A stretch of 64,000 nt of DNA from Dimargaris cristalligena (taxonomy: Eukaryota; Kickxellomycota; Dimargaritomycetes; Dimargaritales; Dimargaritaceae), in contig JANBQC010000013.1 in NCBI GenBank assembly GCA_027576995.1, positions 62,001 to 126,000 of the forward strand, read 5' to 3'. Numbering within the stretch: position 1 is the first letter of the stretch; every line of letters starts with the position of its first letter. Below are positions 54,789-64,000 of the stretch, in pieces. Below the pieces are notes generated by a model. That model searched no databases, was not told the origin of the DNA, and saw only the letters and a list, made by a program, of their open reading frames with translations. Position numbers and translations under genes: made by a program.

Positions 54789-55616
54789 CTAATAACTGAT
54801 TCCAGCAGGCTCGCCGGGGCTAGCAGGATGTTTACCCGGAGAAACCGAACTCGAAGCCACGGCCGTAGCACTATTCTTGTGTTGCTGGGAAGGAGACATG
54901 TCCCCCCCGCTATTGTTCCCGTCACACGGACCCGACGGTTCAGACGTCAGCATGGATGTACAGAAGGGGCAACGCTTAGCCTTAATACTGATAGATTTAC
55001 GGCAGTAACGGCACTTGTCCGTCTTGAACAGAGTACGGTTGCGACGGAACAGGAGTACCAGGCGAATCAGGCCGTAGAGGACCAGGGCGACCACTAGGAA
55101 ATTGGCGGTGAGTTGGATGAACCGGCCGTAGTTAAGGGTAACGGCACCCGCTTCCTGGGCCTGCTCCACAGTGTGGTAAACGGGATGGTAAGGGGTGGAA
55201 GGAGGGGGGCCGGGTCCAATGGGGGTATCGCTATGACCACCACCGCCATTACCACCGGTTAGGAAATCGAAGGCCGGGGAGGATTTGGTAGCCTTCTTGC
55301 CCTTGGAGGGACCGTACTTCAGCACCACGAACTGGTTTTCAAAGTTCGCGGCTCCGAGCAGGAGGCCGATGGGGGGAAGAAGGATATCCTCGACGAATGA
55401 ATTGACGACGCGGGTAAAGGCGGCGCCGATGATGATACCGATGGCTAGGTCAATGACGTTACCCTGATCCAGGAAATCCTTGAACTCCTCCCATATAGAT
55501 GCGACGGTGCCGGATACGCGGGAGCCGACCCGTTCCATGTCGACGGCCAGGAAGGAGGGGAGTTTGGAGTGGCCCATCAGGGGCTGGTGTTCGGAGGATT
55601 GGGCGGCGGAACCCAT
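54789..55616 (-). CDS. mscL: Large-conductance mechanosensitive channel (MscL) with zinc ribbon
   Basis: A single exon of 275 residues. The bacterial-type MscL core is clear: WEEFKDFLDQGNVIDLAIGI starts the N-terminal helix and TM1 (about 52-79, IIIGAAFTRVVNSFVEDILLPPIGLL), with the conserved pore glycines. A Gly/Pro-rich loop (about 100-155) stands where the periplasmic loop lies in bacteria, and TM2 is about 166-190 (FIQLTANFLVVALVLYGLIR). A C-terminal treble-clef/zinc ribbon follows with Cys202, Cys205, Cys216, Cys219 (CRYC, CPFC), then a Ser/Pro tail. It probably opens under membrane tension to relieve osmotic stress; which membrane is not shown. Bacterial MscL is about 136 residues, so both ends are extended. 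Met27 is an alternative start. Confidence 0.93.
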   Translation of the reverse strand: MGSAAQSSEHQPLMGHSKLPSFLAVDMERVGSRVSGTVASIWEEFKDFLDQGNVIDLAIGIIIGAAFTRVVNSFVEDILLPPIGLLLGAANFENQFVVLKYGPSKGKKATKSSPAFDFLTGGNGGGGHSDTPIGPGPPPSTPYHPVYHTVEQAQEAGAVTLNYGRFIQLTANFLVVALVLYGLIRLVLLFRRNRTLFKTDKCRYCRKSISIKAKRCPFCTSMLTSEPSGPCDGNNSGGDMSPSQQHKNSATAVASSSVSPGKHPASPGEPAGISY

Positions 55617-57084
55617 GTTGGCGGGATAGGGAGCGGCAGCGGGAGGAGTGGGGAAAGGTAGTTAGTTAGCTAGCTAGTCAGTTGTTGTCCCCAGCTATAA
55701 TCAGGGATGATAACCGCGGGAGATGGTGCAATTAAGGTGGAGAGATGACGGGTAATACGTAGTAGAGGTGGATATACAAATGAAGTCGATGAAATAACGA
55801 GGGATTCCACGGAGGACAGGGAGCGGGGCTCCTTTTAAATGAAATGCAACGCCTGGCAGGGCCATCTCATTGATGTGGGGGAAGTTAGATCACGGTCACG
55901 TAGGGGGGGATGGTAATAGTCGGCGCTCAATGAAACCCGTTGGCGAAGCGCAGGGTCCTCCTCCCTCTCTCTTCATCACTTGGGCGATGGCGGTAGGCAT
56001 AATAAACACAGCGGCAGCCATGGTGGTTGGACTACCATGACATCAGCGTGACTGGACCTGGCCTGCGATGCACACCGCGCTTAAAACCCCCCACGGCCCC
56101 GATGACTGGGAGAGAACCTGCGCGGGGATGGAGGATTCATATGGGTGAAGTTCGGCCCAGCTGTATAAGGTTTTAAATGATAATGTATGGGAGATTTATT
56201 TTTAACCAGTCATATTTGCTTCATCCAACGGATTTTTCGTTATACAACTCGGTTGAACCTCTCCCATATTTTGGTTCGTTTTGGGGTCGGGCAAAGGAGA
56301 GTAGGGTTGCTGATCGAACCCAACGCTGCGTGTAACCTTCCCTCTCAGTCAAGTAATCGAAGCGATTCTCTCTAATTCGCACTAGTCGTTGGCTCGTTCT
56401 CCCCGTTAGATACGAATAAGGTGCGCACGCGCTCCACTCCTTTGGCTCCTTGGACTTCATTGGTGGTATATTTTGTCTAACCCCTCCTCCACACTGATAG
56501 ATAATAATAACCTACAGGATAGGGCCCACCAGGTTCTTTATTTTGATTCCCTTTTCTCTCTCGCCGCGCATTGCCCCTGCGGTGTTTTCTTCAACCCCGA
56601 CTCAACTATCTCCCCTTCCGCCTCCTTGAGGTACCTTGTTGCTGTTCTACCTTTACGATCTCACATCACCAGGAATTTACTGCTTCGGCTATTTTGCCCT
56701 GCGTTAATCAGCCATTCCTCCCCATTCAACTTGACTTGACCTGGTTACTGTATTGTGGTGTTTGCCAAACCCGTCGTCGTCTATTCACTTGGCCCCATCC
56801 CGTGGGTCCTTCTTACGCTCTCTTCTATCCACAGCCCAGGGTATCTCCTACACAACCTCCCTTTGACTGCGTCCAGCGCGGACTGAGCATTTTCCATCCC
56901 GCGACCTGATTCCTTCGTTGACTTCTTTTTCCACTCTCCACACGTGTGTGGGTGTTTATAGTTTATGTTTTCCTAGTCTTATTATACCCGGCTTCTTACA
57001 TCCTTCCCGTTAACCGTGCATTACGCGTGAAGTATAACCCTCGCTAGCTATTCTCCCTCAATCGGTGCGCAAAGTCCGGTGGTC
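55617..57084. other. Divergent spacer of MscL and CHD1 with MITE copy 2
   Basis: 1.47 kb between divergent starts. It holds the MITE-like element at 56139-56269 and, from about 56480, a long CT-rich leader of CHD1. Frames at 56473-56909 are Pro/Ser/Leu-rich translation of the CT tract and are not accepted as genes. Confidence 0.55.
56139..56269. mobile_element. MITE-like element, copy 2
   Basis: A 131-base block that aligns over its length with 33895-34038, with small gaps. The ends are inverted repeats: left TGGGTGAAGTTCGGCC against right, reversed, TGGGAGAGGTTCAACC (about 11 of 16 matches). Outer bases are TA on both sides within ordinary flanking DNA, which supports a TA target duplication better than copy 1 does. 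It has no coding capacity and sits in the shared upstream region of MscL and CHD1. Confidence 0.75.
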
Positions 57085-60000
57085 ATGGACCCTAACGGTA
57101 AGCCTTCCGACCCTGCACCTCACATGCGGCTCCTCTATCCTCTTCCAAACCTCCCAGCTGCACGGCATGCCAGCCCACGCTATTTCCAGGCCCTAGACCG
57201 CTTTAATACCCATTCCAAAGAACCCGATCGCTCTGTCATAGCCGCGCTCAGCCACTGCCCTTTATTAACCCTACTGTCATTTCATCCCAACTCCTTTGTT
57301 CTTCTCCCCCTTCCTTCCCTCCTTCGGCAATCCAAACCCCAGCACCCCCCACTGCATCCAGTCCCACCGTAGGTTCTACCTCCTCCCTAGCGTCAATCCG
57401 CAAACCCGACTTCGGGGCCCAGCGCCCGAAAACAGCTCTACTCTCCGACTCCACGCTCTCGTCCGTCGACGACCCTATTCATGACATGAGTCCGCAGCCG
57501 GACGAATCCCAGGGCTCACCTCGCCCGACCGTCGGGAATAAAGTTCCCCGCAAGTTCTCCGGCCAGGCCAAAAAATATATATCTGATTCCGATAGTGATA
57601 GCCAGTCGGATCGTCGGGCCCCACCTGGCCGGTCGCGCCAGATCGAATCTAATGACGAAACCGATGAATCCAACGACTATTTCGATAATCTCGATAGTCG
57701 ACCGGTGAGCCCGGACACTGGCTCCGATTTCGAGGAGACCCACCGTCCCACTCCCAAAGCGACCTCCCGAAATCGTCCAAAGGCCAAGGCCATCCAAGGT
57801 AAATATCCCAAGTGGTGTTATTGTTTATATATTTTGCTAATATCTTTCGTATATGCTTCACAGTGCCCGCTTGGACAGCCTCTTTTCTATTCCCCCATGT
57901 CGCCCATATCAACAACACCCCCCAAAAACATTAGCCTTATGCTAAATGCGCATTAACTCAGGGCTCAACATTATACTCCCCCCACTTACTGTGCCCTCTC
58001 CCCTTTCCCTCCTTTCCCTGCAGATGCAGATTCCGATGATGATTTTTCCGACGCCAGTCTCGTTTCCGAATTCAACGAAAGCAATTCATCAGAGGGCGTC
58101 GACAACATGAGTGAAACTTCCGACAGTGACTTCGAATATGGCTCCAAACAATCCAAAAGGGGCAAGCGCAATATATCCACCAAAAAGGGACTTTCCGCCG
58201 GGTCCAAAGGTCGCACATCAGATAAGCAAACCAACCTGTCTTTCTTGTTCGCACCCCGGGGGCGTAACGGGGCCAAAGGTCCGTCTCGGCGGGGCATTTC
58301 TACCAGTGATGAAGAATCCGCCGGACAGAGCGACGACGATCAATCGGACACCAGTGATTGGGGAGGACCCAGGAAGTCGCGGTCCCGAAAGGTCAAATCC
58401 AGTGAGCCCGATTCCGTTCGCTTTTCATCCCGCCGCGGAACTAATGCGGTCAAGACCTACAATGAGACGGAGCAGTACGACTGGGAGTCCGGTTCCAATG
58501 GTGAGACCGAAAACAGCTCCACCAAGCGTGCTGGAACCCCCGCCGACCCCGGCGACCTAGAGACCCCCGCGCTGGGCCGATCTGTATCCCAGTCCTCCTT
58601 TAAAGCCACCCCACTTATCGGGGAACCTGACCTGACCTCCGAAGATCTGGTGGAGGCGCTGCACGACTACCGCCCGCTTCCCTCGTCGGCGGCCGAAGGC
58701 AGTGTCGATGATGATAGCGACCCGGACGCCGAATTTGACCCGAATAACTTCCAATACCTCGTCAAGTGGCAGAACTGGGCCCATTTGTACGACACCTGGG
58801 AATCCTACGAATACCTGTCCAACAGTAAAGGATTTAAAAAACTTTCCAACTATATCAAAAATGTGGTGGAACCCGATTTTTACGCCGCCCGCAACCCCGA
58901 TATTTCCCCCGAAGAGCTGGAGCAAAACAGTATTCAGAAGGAGCTCGACCGGCAAAACATGAGCCAATTCGTGGTGCTAGACCGCGTTATCGCGTGCCGG
59001 GAGGCCAAAGGTACCCTGGCCCAATGGCGAGAAATGTTACCCGGTAGTCGTACCTCCGGTTCCCTCGCGTTTCCCCCCAAGAACGACGAAGCCGACTCCG
59101 CTACCCACGATGCCGACGAGCCAGGGACCATGGAATACCTCTGCAAGTGGGAAAACATGTCCTACAAAGACGCTACTTGGGAACCCGAGAGCCAGATCAT
59201 TGCCATTGACTCACAGGCCGCCATCGACGAGTTTTACGACCGCCTGGAGCGACAAACCCTACCCCATCGCGGGGAACACTACCATAGCAAACAGAAGGCC
59301 CGGCCCCGGTTCCATCAGCTATCCAAACAACCCGACTACCTGTCTGGTGGACAGCTGCGAGACTACCAGCTAATGGCCATTAACTGGATGGGTTCGCTAT
59401 GGTCCCGGAACGAGAATGGTATCCTGGCCGACGAAATGGGTCTAGGTAAGACTATCCAGACCATTTCGTTCATCTCTTATTTATTCCACACCCAATCCGT
59501 GTTTGGCCCCCATCTCGTTGTTGTACCGCTGTCGACTATCATGGCCTGGGAGCGTGAATTCCGCAAATGGGCACCCGATATGAACGTACTCTGCTACATT
59601 GGCGATAATCGGTCCCGGCAGGCTATCCGCCAGTTCGAATTTTATGTTCCGCCCAAGGACGCCTCGGGTCGCCCCATTTATCCCGATTCGCGCTGGGCAC
59701 CCCCCGCCGCTCAGGAACTAGCCACCATTCGCCAAAACCAACCGAAAATCCTTTTCAACGTAGTTCTGACCACCTACGAACTAGTACTCAAGGACCACGA
59801 TTTCCTGGGTAGTATCCGCTGGGCCTTCATGGCCGTGGATGAGGCGCATCGTCTCAAGAATAGCCAATCCCTGCTCTCGGAAACCCTCCGCTCCTTCCAT
59901 ATTACCAACTGCCTTTTGGTCACCGGTACTCCCCTGCAAAACTCCGTCAAGGAGTTGTACGCTCTCTGTAACTTCCTTATGCCCGATAAGTTCACCGATA

Positions 60001-63000
60001 AGGAACACGCCTATTTTGATTTCCAAGTGGCCGATGCCGATCCGGACAAAATTCGCGACCTTCACCAGCGACTACGACCTTACATGTTACGTCGGCTTAA
60101 AAAGGAGGTGGAGAAGTCTCTACCCCAGAAGATCGAACGGATTCTGCGGGTGGAACTGGCACCCCTTCAGATGCACTACTACCGCAATATTTTGGCCCGG
60201 AACTACCAGGTTCTGAATAAGGGGGCCTCGGGCGGTAGCCAGATGAGTCTGCTGAACATTGTCATGGAACTGAAGAAGGCGTCCAACCACCCGTTCCTTT
60301 TCCCCAACGCCGAAGCCGATGTAGGTGGATCGCCCCAGGAGCAGCTGAAGGGTCTTGTTCGGAATAGCGGAAAAATGGTCCTGCTGGATAAGTTACTCAC
60401 CCGACTCAAGGCTGGCGGACATCGGGTCCTGATCTTCTCCCAAATGGTGCGTCTCTTGGATATTCTGTCGGATTACCTTAGTCTACGTAACTACGCCCAC
60501 CAGCGTTTGGACGGAAGTGTGGGCTCCGAAGCCCGTAAAAAGGCCATTGATCAGTTTAATGCGCCCCAGTCACATGACTTTGTCTTTCTACTGTCCACCC
60601 GAGCAGGCGGGCTGGGGATTAACTTAACTGCGGCGGATACCGTGATTATTTTTGATTCCGACTGGAACCCTCAGAATGATCTACAGGCCATGGCACGGGC
60701 GCATCGTATCGGACAAACCAAGACGGTCAGCGTGTACCGCTTTATCTCCAAGGATACCATCGAGGAAGACGTGATCGAGCGAGCCAAACGCAAGATGGTG
60801 TTGGAGTACTGCATCATCAAACGCATGGACACATCCGGCCAGAGTGTACTACAGTCGGGTTCGGGCCGCATCTCGCTCGCGGCCCAGGCGGCCCTTAAGG
60901 ATATGGTAGGTGATAAGGCCGATGCCCTGGCCCAGCTGTTACCCACTAACAAGGCCAACAGCAACCAATACTTCAACAAGGATGAGCTTAGTGCTATTCT
61001 CAAATTCGGTGCCTCGAATATGTTCAAGGAGTCGGATAATCAGAAGAAGCTGGACGACCTCGACCTCGACGATATCCTGGACCGGGCCGAACACCACGAC
61101 ACCGGAGCTACCCCCGAAGATGGAGCCCTGGGACTTCAGGGTGACGACTTCTTGAACCAGTTCCAGGTCGCCGATTACCATGTGGGTGATGACGAAGATG
61201 GTATGGCCGATTGGGATGATATCATCCCCGAAGACGAGCGCCGGAAAGTGGACGAGGAGGCCGAGCGGGAACGGTTGCAGCGCGAGGAAGAACTCTACTG
61301 GTCCAGTCGCCGTCGGCGTCGAGTAGTTTCCTATGCCGAGGATGGCCGAGACGGTGGCGAGGCGGAAGGCGGGGGTTCCGCTAGCAAAGGGCGGGGTCGG
61401 GCCGCAGCTCGCTCGGGCGCTGCGGGTTCGAATAACGGACCCAGTGGTGGTGACCCCCACTCCCTTAGCGAAAAGGAACTGCGGTCCCTGTACAAGGCCC
61501 TTCTGAAATTCGGCAATATACGGACGCGTTTTGACGCTATTGTGGCGGAAAGTGAACTGGCGGATAAAGAACGGGACCTGCTGGAATCCACCTACGATGA
61601 ACTCATCGCAGCTTGCGAGGCTTCGTCGAGCCAGTCCAAGGCCAAACGGCCCAGTGCCAAAGGCCGAGCCCGGGGCGGCGGCTCCGACGATGAGGGCGAG
61701 GGAGCTGACCTCGGTGATGACGATGGTGACCAAGACGACGAAGACCACGATGCGGCAGGATCCACCAAAAAAGCCTCCGCGTCAAACCGTAGTGCCACCT
61801 CCATCACATTCCGCGGCGTAACGAACATCCAAGCCCCCCAACTACTTCAGCGGATAGCCGAATTAGAATGCCTGGCCACCCAAATCGGCCCATTGTCCAA
61901 TCCCACTCGATTTCGCCTGTCGGTTTCCCTCAAACCGGTCCACAACTGGGCGTGTAGTTGGGGCCAGAAGGACGACGCCATGCTCCTGGTGGGCGTCTAT
62001 TTATACGGGTTCGGTAACTGGGAGAAAATCCGTGAAGACAGTCAGCTGGGGTTCACCAAGAAATTCTTTGTGGGACCAATGGCCAAATCGGGACCCGGTG
62101 CGCCAATGACACCAACGACGTCAACCACTTCGGCCTCGGGTAGCCGGACCCGCCCTGCCGCCGCCCGTGCCGCTGCGGGGGCCCCGAAAACCATTGAGGC
62201 CCCTAAGTCCAGCCATCTCGTACGTCGTGCCGAATACCTACTTAAGATTCTTCAAACGCACGTGGCTAGTGCCAAGGCCAAGAAGGCCCGAGTGGCACTA
62301 TCATCCCGTCAAACCACGCTTACGGGAGAGTCCACGGCCCGGCGACCCTCGACCACAACCACGAAGCGCAGTCGAATGACGCCAGGCTCGGCTGCGACTG
62401 GTGTAGGTTTGTCCGACTCACCCCCCTCCCGGGCCAGTAAAAAGTCCAAATTAAGTGCATCCGCTTCCCGATCAAACGCAACCCCCTCTCGTACCACCAA
62501 CAGCCGGGCCAATCGAGGCCGGCGTGGACGATCCAACGCTGACGAGTCCGACGGTAGCGATTTTGAAGGGGCCTATCCCCCCAACGATGAGCATACTGGC
62601 TCTGGTGACTCGACGATGAGCAGTAACGATAGATACTATACCAAGGATCGCCGCGGGGTTAGCGATGGAGAGGACTCTCATGATCACGCCAATGGACGGA
62701 GAGGTTCAGCTGCTGGAGACGATGGTAGCGATGACGATTTTGGCAACCACTCACGATCAAACCATCGCAGTAAAAGTAAACGGTCATCCGAACAATCGAC
62801 AGGTAGCAGCGGTAGTCACCGCCGCACTTCCCGCACGTCGGCGAGAGGGGAACGCGGAGCAGTTGGCGGAATGGCATCCCCTTCGTCCAATCACCGAGGC
62901 CGGCCCTCTGACGGCAGTGATGGTGACTTTGATCTGTCATCGCCCGTCAAACGGAGCCGTCGGGCCTATGATGAGCGGTCATCGGGTGGCCCATCGGCCC

Positions 63001-63479
63001 TCGCCCGGAACGGCTCGAGCAGTCGGCGTAGTAACACGTCCAGTGGTAGTAATCGTCGGTCCGGCCACGAGCGATCTACATCGCGCGGCCGAGGAAATGC
63101 CAATGGATCGGTGGGAGAACCCGACTACTCCCATTACGATAGTATGGATGATAACGACTGCAAGGAACGTATGCGGGCGGTCCGACACGAATTAAAGAAA
63201 ATCCGGAAAGACGATCCGGCCCTGTCCACGGGTGACAAGGCACGCCATATTCGGGAATGTATCAAATCGATTGGAGATCATATTGAAAAGTGTGTCCAGG
63301 AGACTCGTCCAGCAACAGTGTCTGTTACTATTGACCAAGCGAATGGCTGTAGTAATCATGAAGGGAATGCACCGGGGGAGAAATTACATCGGCATTTATG
63401 GGCCTTTACCACGTACTTTTGGCCCCGACCGGTGTCCCCCGAAAAACTCCAAACTATTTACAAGAAAATGGCCGAATGA
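57085..63479 (+). CDS. CHD1: Chromodomain helicase Chd1
   Basis: Three exons: 57085-57097 (only 13 bases: ATG plus three codons and one base), 57343-57798 and 58024-63479. They join in frame to 1974 residues. The N-terminus is Ser/Asp-rich. Double chromodomains lie at about 362-435 (FQYLVKWQNWAHLYDTWESY) and 470-550 (YLCKWENMSYKDATWEPES). The SNF2 ATPase has LADEMGLGKTIQT with Lys632, DEAH at 762-765, and LSTRAGGLGINLTAADTVI plus HRIGQTK in the second lobe. SANT/SLIDE-like DNA binding follows (about 1440-1600), then a long Ser/Arg/Gly tail and the C-terminal CHCT/DUF4208 domain (RHELKKIRKDDPALSTGDK). Chd1 spaces nucleosomes in transcribed genes. Yeast Chd1 is 1468 residues; the tails account for the difference. 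Confidence 0.96.
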
Positions 63480-64000
63480 GGTTATGAGTCGGGGCCTTGA
63501 TGCTGCTATATCTTTCCCCCCACCCCTCTCCACACATACACGCGCCCGCCCATCCTTTTAATATATCATTCAAAGCTAATCCGCCCGTATCTCTTTCATA
63601 TAACCCCGCTTCATTTTCTTGATTTTATTTATTTATTTATGTTCTTTTAATTTTATTACCCTTTGGTATAAGTTCAAACTGTTCCCTCTGTTTATTATTT
63701 TATTTGGTCTGTAATTTCATTTTATGAGTACGTTATATTTTTTTTATTTCTACCATCCTCCTTTGTTGACTTGGCATAAATATAGACGATTTACAAATAT
63801 ATTGGTGGGTGGATTCGTAGTGTGTTAGTCGGCTTGACTGGGGTGTGGTATAGACGACCCCTTTTAAATTTAGATAGCGACAAATGTTTTTATTATAATT
63901 GATAGTTTAACGCACCCCGATTATTTTCCTAGTTGAACAATCAAAGGAATGGTTTGAGTTGGATATAAGAATATTGTATGAATAGGGTGGTCAACACCCA
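63480..64000. other. 3' flank of CHD1
   Basis: AT-rich 3' flank with T-runs (63739, 63628) and no further gene up to the window edge. Confidence 0.5.

Noticed and set aside
56473..56909. Plus-strand frames upstream of CHD1 as a separate gene
   Set aside because: They are translations of a CT-rich leader tract, with overlapping frames of similar composition and no domain.

Overview
This window is eukaryotic nuclear DNA and almost certainly fungal. The genes carry short spliceosomal introns (donors mostly GTAAGT, GTAGGT or GTGAGT; acceptors TAG or CAG). Coding DNA is GC-rich and set in AT-richer spacers, there are no operons, and the products are core eukaryotic housekeeping proteins with fungal-type architectures (YTA7, TFIIE-alpha, ARE-type sterol acyltransferase, YMR226C-type reductase, YIL108W-type metalloprotease). 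The presence of DDB1, QTRT2 and a fungal MscL argues against budding yeast. An early-diverging filamentous fungus is my guess, but the phylum is not proven by the sequence. One run of ten Ns at 48392-48401 marks an assembly gap.

Layout. At 1-182 is the 5' end of an unrecognised minus-strand gene. The region 2.5-5 kb holds a BMT5-like rRNA methyltransferase and Tim22. The region 5.6-10.6 kb is a giant YTA7/ATAD2 chromatin AAA-bromodomain ATPase. An eleven-exon TFIIE-alpha gene (11.9-15.1 kb) is divergent from a four-exon diphthamide J-protein (DPH4/JJJ3, 15.8-16.9 kb). A tRNA-Gln(UUG) lies at 17.3 kb, followed by a Lys/Asp- and Gly/Pro-rich protein (18.5-19.9 kb) with coding-like sequence past its stop. 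Next come inositol polyphosphate multikinase (21.2-23.2 kb), a small secreted protein (24.8-25.5 kb), SEC23 (27.5-29.7 kb) and QTRT2 (30.9-32.7 kb).

The AT-rich desert at 33-36 kb contains one copy of a MITE-like element. It is followed by a metalloprotease with a jacalin-like tail (36.0-38.3 kb), a sterol O-acyltransferase (41.6-43.3 kb), a short-chain dehydrogenase (44.6-45.8 kb) divergent from a SIRT2/HST2 sirtuin (46.2-47.6 kb), a Nudix gene broken by the gap (48.2-48.9 kb), DDB1 (49.6-54.0 kb), an MscL channel with a zinc ribbon (54.8-55.6 kb), a second MITE copy (56.1-56.3 kb) and CHD1 (57.1-63.5 kb).

The genes are not a pathway cluster. Several act in chromatin and transcription (YTA7, TFIIE-alpha, sirtuin, DDB1, CHD1), several in translation and RNA modification (BMT5, DPH4, tRNA-Gln, QTRT2), and the rest in membrane or secretory functions (SEC23, sterol acyltransferase, MscL, Tim22). 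I saw no CRISPR array, virus, rRNA or intact transposase. The most unusual items are the two-copy TA-flanked MITE, the MscL-zinc ribbon protein, the gap inside the Nudix gene that closes in frame if a 14-base overlap is merged, and the coding-like tail after the Lys/Asp-rich gene.
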